A stretch of DNA of 51,261 bases from Roseburia sp. (lineage in GTDB: Bacteria > Bacillota > Clostridia > Lachnospirales > Lachnospiraceae): positions 1 through 51,261 of the forward strand of contig JAGBEG010000019.1 of NCBI GenBank assembly GCA_017937095.1, read 5' to 3'. Each line of letters starts with the position of its first letter. The stretch's first letter is position 1. This document shows, one piece after another, positions 42,226 to 50,889 of the stretch. The notes under the pieces were generated by a model. That model saw only the letters and a program-made list of their open reading frames with translations. It made no database searches and was not told the DNA's origin. A program made the translations under genes and the position numbers.

Positions 42226-43965
42226 GTCACCTGCGCCAGGCGCGCTGCTCATTGCTAACGCGGAATATTGTGCAGCGTAGGTGTCGTAGTAGAGTCCTTT
42301 TCTGGCGAGAAGTTCCTCGTGCGTTCCGCGCTCCGCAATCTGACCGTCTTTGAGATAAATAATTTCATCCGCATGGCGCACCGCGGAAATACGATGTGCA
42401 ATGATAATCTTTGTCGTTCCGGTAAGTCCGTTTAACGTCTTTTGAATCTCATGCTCCGTCTCCATGTCAAGCGCCGAGGTGGAATCGTCGAGTACCAGAA
42501 TGGGGCTGCACTTTGCGAGCGCACGCGCAATGCTGATACGCTGCTTCTGTCCGCCGGAAAGCCCGACGCCGCGCTCTCCGATGACCGTCTCATACTGTTC
42601 ATCCATTTTCTCGATAAAGCCCCGCGCCTCTGCATGTTCCGCCGCAAGGCGAACTTCCTCCATCGGAAGCTCCCTGCGCCGTCCCATCTTGATATTTTCC
42701 TCGATGGTATCTGAAAACAGGAACACATCCTGAAGCACGACCGAGATATTGCTGCGAAGCTGTCTTATATCCATGCTGCGCACATCTGTGCCGTCCACCT
42801 TTACCGCACCGTCCGTGACGTCGTAAAAGCGCTGCAGCAGATTGACAATCGAAGATTTTCCCGATCCCGTCGCTCCCATAATCCCAAGCGTTCCGCCCGC
42901 CGGAACGGTAAAATTGATATCGTCGAGTACCTTGTGCCCTTCAACCGCAAACGAAACATGCTCAAAAGTGATTTCTCCTGTGACTTTATCCAGTAAAACC
43001 GGGTTCTCGCTGTTCGCAATCTGCGGCTTCTCCGCATAGATTTTGCGGATTTTTTTGTAGGATGCGACTGCGGAGGAAACATCGTTCGTCAGCCATCCAA
43101 GCATTTCCATCGGCCAGGTACAGTTCCTGCTGTACTCGACAAACGCCACAAGCGCGCCGAGCGTCATCTCTCCATTCATAACAAAAATTCCGCCCAGAAT
43201 CGTGACACAGACCGGAAGCACCTTTCCCACAAAAGAAAACAGCGGATAATACTTCGTCAGCACCTTTGCCTGCGTGATATTCAGCTCATAATAGCGGCTG
43301 TTGTGGGAAAGAAATTTCTCGATTTCAAACTTCTCCCTCGCAAATGCCTTTACGGTGCGCACGCCCGCAAGATTTTCCTCCGCTACCGTCGTAAGAACCG
43401 CGTTCTCCTCACTGATTTCCTCATAAATCTTATCGAGCTTTCGCTCCATCACGACCGCGACCACTCCGCAGACGATCATGGTGCAAAGCGGCACGAACGC
43501 CAGCTTCCAGTTCAGCGAAAACATGCAGTAGAGCACCATTGAAACATGAATGATGACCTCGATGACAAGCATTCCGACATAGCCCATGGCATTCCAGATT
43601 TTATCAATATCATCCTTGACCCTCGCCATCAGCTCTCCGGTATTTGTTTCCTCAAAATACCCCATCGACAATGACTGAATATGATCAAAAAGATCCTTGC
43701 GCATCTGCGAACCAATTTTCGACGCCAGCACATCGAATGTAAATTCCTTGCAGTACCCAAAAATACTGCGCCCGATTCCCACAATGACGATTCCTACAAG
43801 AAGTTTCGTCAAAATCGAAAGATTTCCGCCCAAAATAACATCGTCTACAATCTGCTGTGTAATCTTCGGATACACCATATCCAAAACGATTGCCGTTACC
43901 ATACAGCATATTGCAAACAGATAGCCATACCAGTAACGCCCCACATAAGTGTATAATTTCTTCAA
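42205..43965 (-). CDS. ABC exporter half-transporter, degenerate-site subunit
   Basis: 586 residues: membrane domain with six helices to about residue 310, ATPase domain with Walker A GATGSGKSS, signature LSGGQKQR, and Walker B ILVLDDSTSALD, in which the catalytic Glu is replaced by Asp. This change marks the degenerate subunit of heterodimeric exporters. The start is TTG at 43965 with AGGAGG 9 bases upstream. The C-terminal residues (about AGDEVAACS) are encoded by the third intergenic palindromic repeat. A long leader with a small ORF and terminator precedes it. Confidence 0.93.
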   Translation of the reverse strand: MKKLYTYVGRYWYGYLFAICCMVTAIVLDMVYPKITQQIVDDVILGGNLSILTKLLVGIVIVGIGRSIFGYCKEFTFDVLASKIGSQMRKDLFDHIQSLSMGYFEETNTGELMARVKDDIDKIWNAMGYVGMLVIEVIIHVSMVLYCMFSLNWKLAFVPLCTMIVCGVVAVVMERKLDKIYEEISEENAVLTTVAEENLAGVRTVKAFAREKFEIEKFLSHNSRYYELNITQAKVLTKYYPLFSFVGKVLPVCVTILGGIFVMNGEMTLGALVAFVEYSRNCTWPMEMLGWLTNDVSSAVASYKKIRKIYAEKPQIANSENPVLLDKVTGEITFEHVSFAVEGHKVLDDINFTVPAGGTLGIMGATGSGKSSIVNLLQRFYDVTDGAVKVDGTDVRSMDIRQLRSNISVVLQDVFLFSDTIEENIKMGRRRELPMEEVRLAAEHAEARGFIEKMDEQYETVIGERGVGLSGGQKQRISIARALAKCSPILVLDDSTSALDMETEHEIQKTLNGLTGTTKIIIAHRISAVRHADEIIYLKDGQIAERGTHEELLARKGLYYDTYAAQYSALAMSSAPGAGDEVAACS

Positions 43966-44035
43966 AACCTGACTCCTCCTTTTTATTCATTCCCGGTGTC
44001 TTTATTCCTGCGCGCAGTTCCTTTGCGACCAAAAG

Positions 44036-44061
44036 AAAAAGAGTCCTAACGGACCCTTTTT
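44036..44061 (-). terminator. Intrinsic terminator in the ABC exporter leader (attenuator)
   Basis: On the minus strand AAAAAGGGTCC pairs with GGACTCTTTTT around GTTA, followed by CTTTT. It lies 70 bases before the TTG start of the first exporter gene and after the leader ORF, so it must be bypassed for expression. Confidence 0.85.
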
Positions 44062-44168
44062 CGCATTTTTGCGCAAAAAAATCCGCGGCAACCAAATGAT
44101 TACCACGGTCTATGTTCAGGAATGGCGCTGTCAGAAACGCCGCATCAAGTCCATACGGCATTCACATA

Positions 44169-44252
44169 TCACGACTGCCGAATAGCCCCCACCGAGGTAA
44201 TCTTATGTTTCTGCTTATCTTCTTTGACGACCATACGTGTAATTCCAAACAT
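44169..44252 (-). CDS. 27-residue leader peptide upstream of the ABC exporter
   Basis: ATG 44252 has GAGAGG about 8 bases upstream and begins MFGITRMVVKEDKQKHKITS, ending VGAIRQS before TGA. It lies about 45 bases after the predicted promoter and about 110 bases before the terminator. Basic and short, with no membrane helix, it looks like an attenuation leader peptide whose translation is sensed, as for bmrB upstream of bmrCD. No resemblance to known erm or cat leaders. Confidence 0.6.
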   Translation of the reverse strand: MFGITRMVVKEDKQKHKITSVGAIRQS

Positions 44253-44305
44253 ATTTCTTACCTCTCTTTCCTTAAAATTTGATTACATGTTGTCTTACAA
44301 AAACT

Positions 44306-44335
44306 AGTATACGCACATGTTTTTTTAATTGTCAA
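44306..44335 (-). promoter_or_regulatory. Promoter of the ABC exporter leader
   Basis: A perfect TTGACA (44330-44335), an 18-base spacer and TATACT (44306-44311) on the minus strand. Transcription should start near 44299, giving a leader of about 335 bases. Confidence 0.82.
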
Positions 44336-44481
44336 GAAAATTCTCAAAATTTACCAACATATTTTTTACCCGTCTGTAAATAATAGGATTAGGAACTACA
44401 GTAAATCAAAATTGTAATTCCAAACGAACCGGACGGAATTGTCCGTCGGGAAAACATCAGATAGTATGGAGGAAAAAAACC

Positions 44482-44703
44482 ATGAGTGGATCTAACAATT
44501 CAGGTTCCAACACAAGCCAGATGGCTGTACCGCAGGCAAAGGAAGCAATGAACCGCTTTAAGCAGGAAGTTGCAAGCGAGATCGGTGTACCTTTAAAAGA
44601 GGGTTACAACGGTGACTTAACTTCCGCGCAGGCAGGAAGCATCGGCGGCGAGATGGTCAAGAAAATGATCATGAAGCAGGAAGAGCAGATGTCAGGCAAA
44701 TAA
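44482..44703 (+). CDS. Small acid-soluble spore protein, alpha/beta type
   Basis: 73 residues. Binds and protects DNA in the dormant spore. The family core is evident: MNRFKQEVASEIGVPLKEGY, then NGDLTSAQAGSIGGEMVKKM. The Gpr protease cleaves such proteins on germination near the EVASEIGV site. It is a single gene with GGAGG 8 bases before ATG and a strong terminator after it. It should be transcribed by sigma-G in the forespore; I could not pin the promoter. Shows that the organism forms spores or descends from one that did. Confidence 0.93.
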   Translation: MSGSNNSGSNTSQMAVPQAKEAMNRFKQEVASEIGVPLKEGYNGDLTSAQAGSIGGEMVKKMIMKQEEQMSGK

Positions 44704-44716
44704 ATCTGACTGACGC

Positions 44717-44760
44717 AAAAAAGGCTTCGCATCATCCAAAAAATGGTGCGAAGCCTTTTT
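44717..44760. terminator. Bidirectional terminator after the spore protein gene
   Basis: AAAAAAGGCTTCGCA pairs with TGCGAAGCCTTTTT over a 15-base loop. T runs on both strands let it serve the convergent DJ-1 gene too. Confidence 0.92.
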
Positions 44761-44807
44761 CCGATATAAAAACATACCGCCTCCGGTTTCATGCACTCCT
44801 GCGACGG

Positions 44808-45365
44808 CTATTGCACAACGTGGTACACAAGACCTGTCTTAATCTGCTCCACTGCTGCATCATCCGCAAAATAACGCACGATTTCCAGTGCAAACGGAAT
44901 CGCCGTTCCCATTCCGCGGCTTGTGATGATATTTCCATCGACAACAACGGCGTCCTCACTCGTCTGCGCCCCGGTCAGCTTCTCCTCAAAGCCCGGATGA
45001 CAGGTCGCACGTTTCCCCGCAAGGATTCCCGCTGCTCCAAGCACGCTTGGCGCTGCACAGATGGCTGCGACAAGCTTTCCTGCCTCTGCAAACTTTTTGA
45101 TTACTTCATTGACGGTCGCGTCCGCTCCCAGATTCAGCGTTCCCGGCATACCTCCCGGCAATACGATACCGTCAAGTCCGTCATAATCCACCTCCGGCGC
45201 AAGCGCATCCGCAAGGAAAGTCACCCCGTGGGAGCTTGTCACCTCGCGCTTTCCTGTAATGGAGATCATCACTATCTCCATCTTCGCGCGGCGCACCACA
45301 TCTACAACAGTAAGTCCCTCAATCTCTTCGCATCCGTCCGCCATAAAAATTCCAATCTTGCTCAT
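44808..45365 (-). CDS. DJ-1/PfpI-family protein (YajL/ThiJ type)
   Basis: 185 residues from ATG 45365 (AAGGAG upstream); a start ten codons earlier is less likely since family members open MSKIGIFMADG. The nucleophile elbow AAICAAPSVLG keeps Cys103, and the conserved Glu is in GCEEIE (residue about 14). Such proteins are linked to glyoxal/methylglyoxal detoxification or protein repair and to oxidative stress. A -10-like TATAAT lies at 45433-45438. Single-gene unit. Confidence 0.88.
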   Translation of the reverse strand: MSKIGIFMADGCEEIEGLTVVDVVRRAKMEIVMISITGKREVTSSHGVTFLADALAPEVDYDGLDGIVLPGGMPGTLNLGADATVNEVIKKFAEAGKLVAAICAAPSVLGAAGILAGKRATCHPGFEEKLTGAQTSEDAVVVDGNIITSRGMGTAIPFALEIVRYFADDAAVEQIKTGLVYHVVQ

Positions 45366-45394
45366 ATGATACTCTCCTTCTCTCCGCTCTGGCA

Positions 45395-45420
45395 AGCGAA
45401 CTTGTTCGCTTTGCTCATCT
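45395..45420. repeat. Palindrome GCGAACTTGTTCGC shared with 39.7 kb
   Basis: AAGCGAACTTGTTCGCTTTGC near 45398-45414 shares its core and following TTGC with the hairpin at about 39732-39752, 5.7 kb away, pointing to a dispersed intergenic repeat family. Confidence 0.6.
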
Positions 45421-45468
45421 GCCTACGCGGACATTATACATCAGCCTGTCTGAAAAGGGAAGTATTCT

Positions 45469-48156
45469 CTATTCTGTCTCCCGCAACCGCTCCACAATCG
45501 TCCGCTTCGATACCGCACGGTAAACAAAAAGCGGAAGCGCTACACCAAAAGCGATAAAAACAGGCGCTACTGCCAGAACCGGCGTTATCGTCGCATGATA
45601 AGTGATGAACCAGAACAAACTGCCAAATGCCTTGCCTGCCAGCGGTCCGATCGCTACAGACAGTACGAGGGAGAGCACGACCGAGCCAAGGGCATAGAAG
45701 ATTCCCTCCCAAATCAGCATTCGTTTCAACTGTCTGCCTGTCATTCCTATCGACTGCAATACTGCAAATTCCCGCCTGCGGGTCACGATTCCAGTGAGTA
45801 TCGCGTTTAGAAAATTTAGGATTCCCACAAGACCGACAATAGAGCTCAACACTCCGCCGAGCATCCGATACGTATTCTGCATATCATGGAAATCCGCCTC
45901 AAAAATCGCCCTGCTCTCATAATCAAGCTGCGGCAGAACCTCGTTCGTATAGTCCGCAAGAAAGCGCTCCATCGAATCCTCCGCTCCATCCGCCGCATCG
46001 AAAGCATACAGCATCACGGCGTCCGTCCCTGTATCCTGTATAAAGGTCTGATCATTTAGTAAAAACATATCCGGTCCGCCGTACCGGTAGCTGAGACTCT
46101 GGGGCACAATCACTTCCGCTACAATTTCATACTCCACATCCTTATATTTTGTCGTACGCGTATAGTAATCCTCTTTCCCATCCATATGCTCTGGATCGAG
46201 AAGCTCTCCCGTTTTCATATCATAATATGCATACTCCAACTCATAACGCAGGGTGATTTTGTCCCCCACCTTCGCCCAGTTGGAATCCGTCAGAGTCTCA
46301 CCGTAATCCCCATCTTCATAGACCGCTGCCGCATAGTGACCTCCGTCCTCATAGAGCTTTTCCGTAGAACCGGAAACAACCTTCAGATGATCCAGTACAT
46401 AATCCTCCATGCCGTAAAGTCCTGCATTACTCATAAAAAGTCCGTTTTCGTTCCGCTCCGCATTCGAAATGGCCTGCTTCAATGCTTCCGTTGTATACCA
46501 TTCGCCATATTTTTGTCTGTAATACTCCTCCGTTACAAAATCCCTGACTCCCAGCGTACAGCCATAAGCCGCTCCTCCCTCCGACACATTTCCTGTACCA
46601 ATTACATCGTCAATAGCTTCCGTTGGCACCTCCATCGAATCCGACCAGAAGCCATATGTTCCCTGAATATAGCTCGCATCTGACAGAACAAAATCTGTGC
46701 ACGTCTTTTTGCTCACATATTTATCCATATCAAAGCTCTTCGTAAACACCACCGTCATATCCAAAAGCACTACGGCAAGCGTCAGCGACAGGATCGTTAC
46801 CACTGTTTTCGTGCGGTTTCGTCCAAGATTCGCCCATGCCATGCGCCGCAGAGACGCCCCGTCCGAAGCCTGCACTTTCTGCCTTGTGTTCCGGTGCAGC
46901 TTCCTAAGCGTTCTCCTGCGCCCCTTTACCGCTCCCTCCGTGTAGCGCACTGCTTCCACCGGAGAAACCTTCGCCGCCATCCTGCCCGGTTTTCGGGTGG
47001 AAATCGTTACCGTAATCAGTGCAAACAGCGCCGCGCCGACAAAAATAAGCGGATTGACAGAGAGAACACCCTTAAACCTATCATTCAACTCGCTAAAAAC
47101 CACCGGTATCAACGCCGCTCCCACACCATAGCCTGCCAGAAGTCCAATCGGAATTCCAAACACAGACAGCGCAAATGCCTGAATCCGCACCATATGGCGA
47201 ATCTGCCGTCCTGTCGTTCCAATCGTCTTCAACAGACCGTAAAAGCGAATATCATTCGATATTGAAATCTGAAAAACATTATAAATAATCAGATATCCGG
47301 TAAAGATGATAAGCATCAGCATCGCTATAATGGCAATCACGACCATCGGGTCTACGTTTCCTGCAAATTGGGAAGACATATAGCCCCAGTTGATGCCACA
47401 GGAAATATAATTTTCCCCTCCTTTGTCCTCAAACTGATAACCGTGGCGCGTGACGACCTCCTGAATATTTCCCACGATATTTGCCGAATTCTGAAACATC
47501 AGGTCGAGTGTATACAGACCATAAACAGACCCTTCCGGCAATTCTCCCCGCTCCGCTAAGATTTCATCCACACGACTCTCAGGAATCAGCACATGGCTGG
47601 CAGGGCATGCCTCATCATATTCCCACCATCCGCACAGAGTAAAGTTCTTCGTGATCTCTTTACCGTCCACATCCAACGTAAGCGTAAACTCTGTCCCAAG
47701 CTCCGGCTCTATCCCAAGCAAAGACAATACCCTCGTGTCCGTCGCCGCTTCCGTCGTCCCTTCCTCCGGCAGGCTGCCAGTTTCCGGCACTGCATAAATC
47801 CACTTTGCCTCGTTAGCGTCACACCAGCTCACCTCGACACTCGCCTTGGAAAATGCCTCTCCCTCCGGCATTCCCACAAACCGCCGCGCGCCCCATTCCT
47901 TGATCAGCTCATCCTCCCGCAGCTCCATGAACTGTTCCTTCGTCAGATACTTAAAAGCTCCGTGAGCATATCCGCCAACCTGTCTGAAATTCGCCTGCTC
48001 GACCGCATAACCAATCGACCCGGCAATCGTAAATAACGCTGTAAACAACATTGTAGTCAAAGCAATCGCCAGCACCGCAATGATGTTCCGCGTCGCCGCC
48101 GCTTTCATACTCCGTATACCAAGACGGCGGATGCACCTTCTATTCGCTACTCTCAT
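45469..48156 (-). CDS. Large FtsX-type ABC transporter permease
   Basis: 895 residues from ATG 48156 (GGAGAATCATT upstream); the open frame extends 36 codons further through a hairpin region and is rejected. An N-terminal transmembrane helix (IIAVLAIALTTMLFTALFTI) is followed by a large extracellular domain, a three-helix FtsX domain (about 290-420), a further helix, a second extracellular domain of over 200 residues, and a last FtsX domain with three helices. Permeases of this kind work in antimicrobial-peptide sensing/resistance or lipoprotein handling. Partner ATPase, kinase and regulator genes lie upstream. Confidence 0.9.
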   Translation of the reverse strand: MRVANRRCIRRLGIRSMKAAATRNIIAVLAIALTTMLFTALFTIAGSIGYAVEQANFRQVGGYAHGAFKYLTKEQFMELREDELIKEWGARRFVGMPEGEAFSKASVEVSWCDANEAKWIYAVPETGSLPEEGTTEAATDTRVLSLLGIEPELGTEFTLTLDVDGKEITKNFTLCGWWEYDEACPASHVLIPESRVDEILAERGELPEGSVYGLYTLDLMFQNSANIVGNIQEVVTRHGYQFEDKGGENYISCGINWGYMSSQFAGNVDPMVVIAIIAMLMLIIFTGYLIIYNVFQISISNDIRFYGLLKTIGTTGRQIRHMVRIQAFALSVFGIPIGLLAGYGVGAALIPVVFSELNDRFKGVLSVNPLIFVGAALFALITVTISTRKPGRMAAKVSPVEAVRYTEGAVKGRRRTLRKLHRNTRQKVQASDGASLRRMAWANLGRNRTKTVVTILSLTLAVVLLDMTVVFTKSFDMDKYVSKKTCTDFVLSDASYIQGTYGFWSDSMEVPTEAIDDVIGTGNVSEGGAAYGCTLGVRDFVTEEYYRQKYGEWYTTEALKQAISNAERNENGLFMSNAGLYGMEDYVLDHLKVVSGSTEKLYEDGGHYAAAVYEDGDYGETLTDSNWAKVGDKITLRYELEYAYYDMKTGELLDPEHMDGKEDYYTRTTKYKDVEYEIVAEVIVPQSLSYRYGGPDMFLLNDQTFIQDTGTDAVMLYAFDAADGAEDSMERFLADYTNEVLPQLDYESRAIFEADFHDMQNTYRMLGGVLSSIVGLVGILNFLNAILTGIVTRRREFAVLQSIGMTGRQLKRMLIWEGIFYALGSVVLSLVLSVAIGPLAGKAFGSLFWFITYHATITPVLAVAPVFIAFGVALPLFVYRAVSKRTIVERLRETE

Positions 48157-48193
48157 AATGATTCTCCATTCATATCCATAATCCGTAAAGTTC

Positions 48194-48222
48194 GGAGAAT
48201 GCCCGCATTCCGGGCATTCTCC
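48194..48222 (-). repeat. 12-bp perfect hairpin between ATPase and permease genes
   Basis: GGAGAATGCCCG (48194-48205) pairs with CGGGCATTCTCC (48211-48222) over a 5-base loop. No T run follows, so RNA stability or processing is more likely than termination. Confidence 0.75.
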
Positions 48223-48223
48223 T

Positions 48224-48282
48224 GCGTGAGATTTAGTACTTCTAATGCCCATTGGCATAAGCATTAGAAGTACTTCTCACGC
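48224..48282 (-). repeat. 22-bp hairpin spanning the end of the ATPase gene
   Basis: GCGTGAGA plus AGTACTTCTAATGC (48224-48248, with a 3-base bulge) pairs exactly with 48261-48282. The loop and right arm contain the final codons and stop of the ATPase gene, so the palindrome encodes the protein's end. Confidence 0.85.
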
Positions 48283-48934
48283 TGCCATCCTCAATCCGTA
48301 CTACCCGATCCGCCATCTGCGCAATCTCTTCATTATGCGTAATCATCACTATCGTCTGTGAAAATTTCTGACTCGTCACCTTAAGAAGTCCCAGCACATC
48401 CTGACTCGTCTTACTGTCCAGATTTCCGGTCGGCTCATCGGCTAAAATAATTGCAGGCTTCGTCGCGAGCGCTCTTGCAATCGCAACCCTCTGCTGCTGA
48501 CCGCCTGAGAGATTGTTCGGAAGCGCGGAAAGCTTTTCGGATAGTCCCAGCGTCTCAATAATACTGTTCACATATCCCTCATCTGGCACATTTCCGTCCA
48601 GCTCAATGGGTAGTACAATATTTTCATAGACATTCAGCACCGGAACCAAATTATAATTCTGAAACACAAAGCCAATCTTGCGTCGTCTGAAAATTGTCAG
48701 TTCTTCGTCCTTTAACAAAAAAATATCTTTACCGTCCACCGTCACGGTTCCCTCCGTGGGGCGATCCAACCCGCCCAGCATATGAAGCAGCGTAGACTTC
48801 CCGCTTCCCGAAGTTCCCACGATGGCGACGAACTCCCCGCTCTCTACCGCAAGATCCACGCCCGCGAGCGCATGTACTGCGTTATCTCCGCTCCCGTAAA
48901 TCTTTTTTAATCCGTTTGTCGTCAATATGTTCAT
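48242..48934 (-). CDS. ABC transporter ATPase, MacB/BceA type
   Basis: 230 residues from ATG 48934, with AGGAGG 7 bases upstream; a start ten codons earlier lacks a site. Walker A GTSGSGKST (residues about 39-47), signature LSGGQQQR, Walker B IILADEPTGNLD. It powers the FtsX-type permease encoded next. Together with the upstream response regulator and kinase it forms a peptide sensing/detoxification-like module. Its last residues (about VRSTSNAYANGH) come from a strong palindrome. Confidence 0.93.
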   Translation of the reverse strand: MNILTTNGLKKIYGSGDNAVHALAGVDLAVESGEFVAIVGTSGSGKSTLLHMLGGLDRPTEGTVTVDGKDIFLLKDEELTIFRRRKIGFVFQNYNLVPVLNVYENIVLPIELDGNVPDEGYVNSIIETLGLSEKLSALPNNLSGGQQQRVAIARALATKPAIILADEPTGNLDSKTSQDVLGLLKVTSQKFSQTIVMITHNEEIAQMADRVVRIEDGSVRSTSNAYANGH

Positions 48935-48988
48935 TCCTGTTCCTCCTGCTGATTTCATAAACACAATACGATATTTCCTCTTTTACAG

Positions 48989-49025
48989 AAAAAAATCTGT
49001 ATCACATCTCTACGATACAGATTTT
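48989..49025 (-). terminator. Strong terminator between kinase and ATPase genes
   Basis: AAAATCTGTATC (12 bp) pairs over a 10-base loop, followed on the minus strand by seven T. It lies only about 55 bases before the ATPase start, so ABC expression needs either readthrough or a promoter in that short gap. Confidence 0.9.
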
Positions 49026-49069
49026 CTCACAACAATCTTTCGACACTCTTTCCACTGCAAAAAAAATTC

Positions 49070-50005
49070 TTACAGTTCTGAAACATTTGCCCCATATGTG
49101 CCCCGCGGCAGATAGCACCCGAAGGTACTGCCCGCCCCCGGCGTTGATTTCACCTTGATATAGCCGCCCTCTTCGGATACGATCTGTCTCGCCAGATACA
49201 ACCCGATTCCGACGCCCTCCTCCTTATGCACCGTCGTTCCCCGATAGAAACGTCCAAATACCTTCGGCACTTCCGCCTCCGGGATTCCCATTCCGGTGTC
49301 TGTGACCTCAATACAGCAGAACATCTCATAATTCACCACACGGAGAAGAACCTTTCCACCCTCGGGTGTGTATTTAATCGCATTATCCACAAGATTGCCA
49401 AGCGCTTCCAGCGTCCATTTCTCATCAAATACCGCTTCGCCCGCCGTATCTGCAAGGCACAGCGCAATCCCTTTTCCCTCAGCCTTCGGTGCAAACTCCT
49501 CCTGCACCCTTTTAAGCATCGGCGCCACTGCTCCCCGCACCGGATGCAGTGTCAGTATTCCTGTCTCCAGGCGCGAAAGCTTCACTAACGCCTCAATCAG
49601 AAACCGCAGTTTTTCCGCCTGCCCGTTTACCGCCGCAACAAGCTCCCTCTGCTCTGGCTCAAGCTCCTGTTCACCTAAAAGCCCTGTATACAGCAGCAGA
49701 TTCGCAATCGGCGTCTTGGTCTGATGCGAAATATCTGCAATCAGCTCCTTAATCTTATTCTTTTCCTCCGAAAGTCTGCGCGACGACACCTCCGACGCTC
49801 CCAGATAGCGTCTCCATTTCGCTTCCAATGCCGAAAGCCTGCTCTCATCGAACTTCTTTTCTGAAAAGCTTCCGTTCATGGCGTCCTCTAGCATATCCTC
49901 AAGCTGTTTCAGCAAACGGCGTGTCCGTAAGCGATACCAGAGCACCGCCGTCACTGCCGCCGCCACAGCTACGATAGCAACGGCATATGCAATCTCTGCT
50001 CTCAT
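49070..50005 (-). CDS. Sensor histidine kinase
   Basis: 311 residues from ATG 50005, whose A-T-G-A overlaps the regulator's stop by four bases. One N-terminal transmembrane helix (residues about 4-24) and almost no extracellular loop, then a linker, the dimerisation domain with phospho-accepting His94 in DISHQTKTPIANLL, and an ATPase domain with N box DNAIKYTPEG and G boxes DTGMGIP / GVGIGLYL. Kinases with so little extracellular sequence are usual in Bce-type systems, where the ABC transporter does the sensing. Confidence 0.93.
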   Translation of the reverse strand: MRAEIAYAVAIVAVAAAVTAVLWYRLRTRRLLKQLEDMLEDAMNGSFSEKKFDESRLSALEAKWRRYLGASEVSSRRLSEEKNKIKELIADISHQTKTPIANLLLYTGLLGEQELEPEQRELVAAVNGQAEKLRFLIEALVKLSRLETGILTLHPVRGAVAPMLKRVQEEFAPKAEGKGIALCLADTAGEAVFDEKWTLEALGNLVDNAIKYTPEGGKVLLRVVNYEMFCCIEVTDTGMGIPEAEVPKVFGRFYRGTTVHKEEGVGIGLYLARQIVSEEGGYIKVKSTPGAGSTFGCYLPRGTYGANVSEL

Positions 50006-50736
50006 GATTCCTCCCACTTCCATGTATAGCCGATTCCGTACACGGTCTTAATATAAGCCGCAGCATCCAGCTTGTCCCTAAGCCGCTTCACCGTCACGGA
50101 CAGGGCATTCTCATCGACATACTCCGCACCGTCTGTCCAGATCCGGTCAATTAATGTTCCCCTGTTCAACGTAATTCCCGCATTCTCCACGAGAATCCGA
50201 AGCAGCTTTTGTTCCGTCTTGCTAAGCTCCACCGCACGCTCTCCGCAGCGAAATTCCATAGTGTCAAAACAAAAGCGATACGCGCCAAAGCAGTATTCCG
50301 TTTTTCCTGCGCTCCGTCCGCTTGTCTTACTGCCGCCGTTTCGATGCAGGCTCTCATCACTGTGACTCTCCGCCGCTTCTCCCCGCCTAAGCTGCGTCTG
50401 TATCCGCGCCCTTAGCACCGCCAGGGAAAACGGCTTTGTAATATAATCGTCTGCTCCCTGCTCCAAGCCCGCCACGACATCCATCTCCGTATCGTTCGCG
50501 GTGAGCAGAATGACCGGCATATTGCTGTCCGTCTTAATTTCCCGCAGAAAATCCATGCCGTTTCCGTCCGGCAGATTGATATCCAGAAGAATCAGCGCAT
50601 AATTCTTTTTCGCTCTCTGCTCCCTTGCCTGCCCGATACTACTGCATATATCACAGGAAATATCTGCGCTTTGCAGCGCAAGCCCAAGTCCCCTGCCAAG
50701 ATCACTGTCATCCTCCACAATCAATATTTCCTTCAT
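50002..50736 (-). CDS. OmpR/PhoB-family response regulator
   Basis: 244 residues. Receiver domain with acidic pocket EDD (8-10), phosphorylated Asp52 (LLDINLPDG) and Lys101 (TKPF). A Ser/Gly-rich linker of about 20 residues precedes the winged-helix DNA-binding domain (ELSKTEQKLLRILVENAGIT; LSVTVKRLRDKL). First gene of the RR-HK pair. Likely target is the promoter of the ABC transporter genes downstream. Confidence 0.94.
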   Translation of the reverse strand: MKEILIVEDDSDLGRGLGLALQSADISCDICSSIGQAREQRAKKNYALILLDINLPDGNGMDFLREIKTDSNMPVILLTANDTEMDVVAGLEQGADDYITKPFSLAVLRARIQTQLRRGEAAESHSDESLHRNGGSKTSGRSAGKTEYCFGAYRFCFDTMEFRCGERAVELSKTEQKLLRILVENAGITLNRGTLIDRIWTDGAEYVDENALSVTVKRLRDKLDAAAYIKTVYGIGYTWKWEES

Positions 50737-50771
50737 ATAGCGTCCCCTCTGATGTATCTTATATTATCGCA

Positions 50772-50800
50772 AGTATACCGATTTTTCCTGCAAAAAGCAA
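50772..50800 (-). promoter_or_regulatory. Promoter of the two-component system genes
   Basis: TTGCTT (50795-50800), 17-base spacer and TATACT (50772-50777) on the minus strand, about 35 bases before the regulator's ATG. Confidence 0.6.
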
Positions 50801-50889
50801 CCAAAGCGCTCCTGTCAATAAGCATCTTACTTACCCAAAACTTACTACAGATAATAATATCTTATACTATAAAGCATTGGTATCGTGTG

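Noticed and set aside
42205-43965. Pseudogene call for the exporter subunit with altered Walker B
   Set aside because: Glu to Asp is typical of one subunit of heterodimeric exporters; all other motifs are intact.
43685-44161. 158-residue minus-strand frame through the exporter leader
   Set aside because: It overlaps the real exporter gene in another frame and runs through the terminator hairpin. The lack of stops in the leader looks accidental, though the first 65 codons deserve a glance in relatives.
43966-44305. Metabolite riboswitch in the exporter leader
   Set aside because: A translated short ORF with a ribosome binding site explains the leader better, and I recognised no riboswitch consensus.
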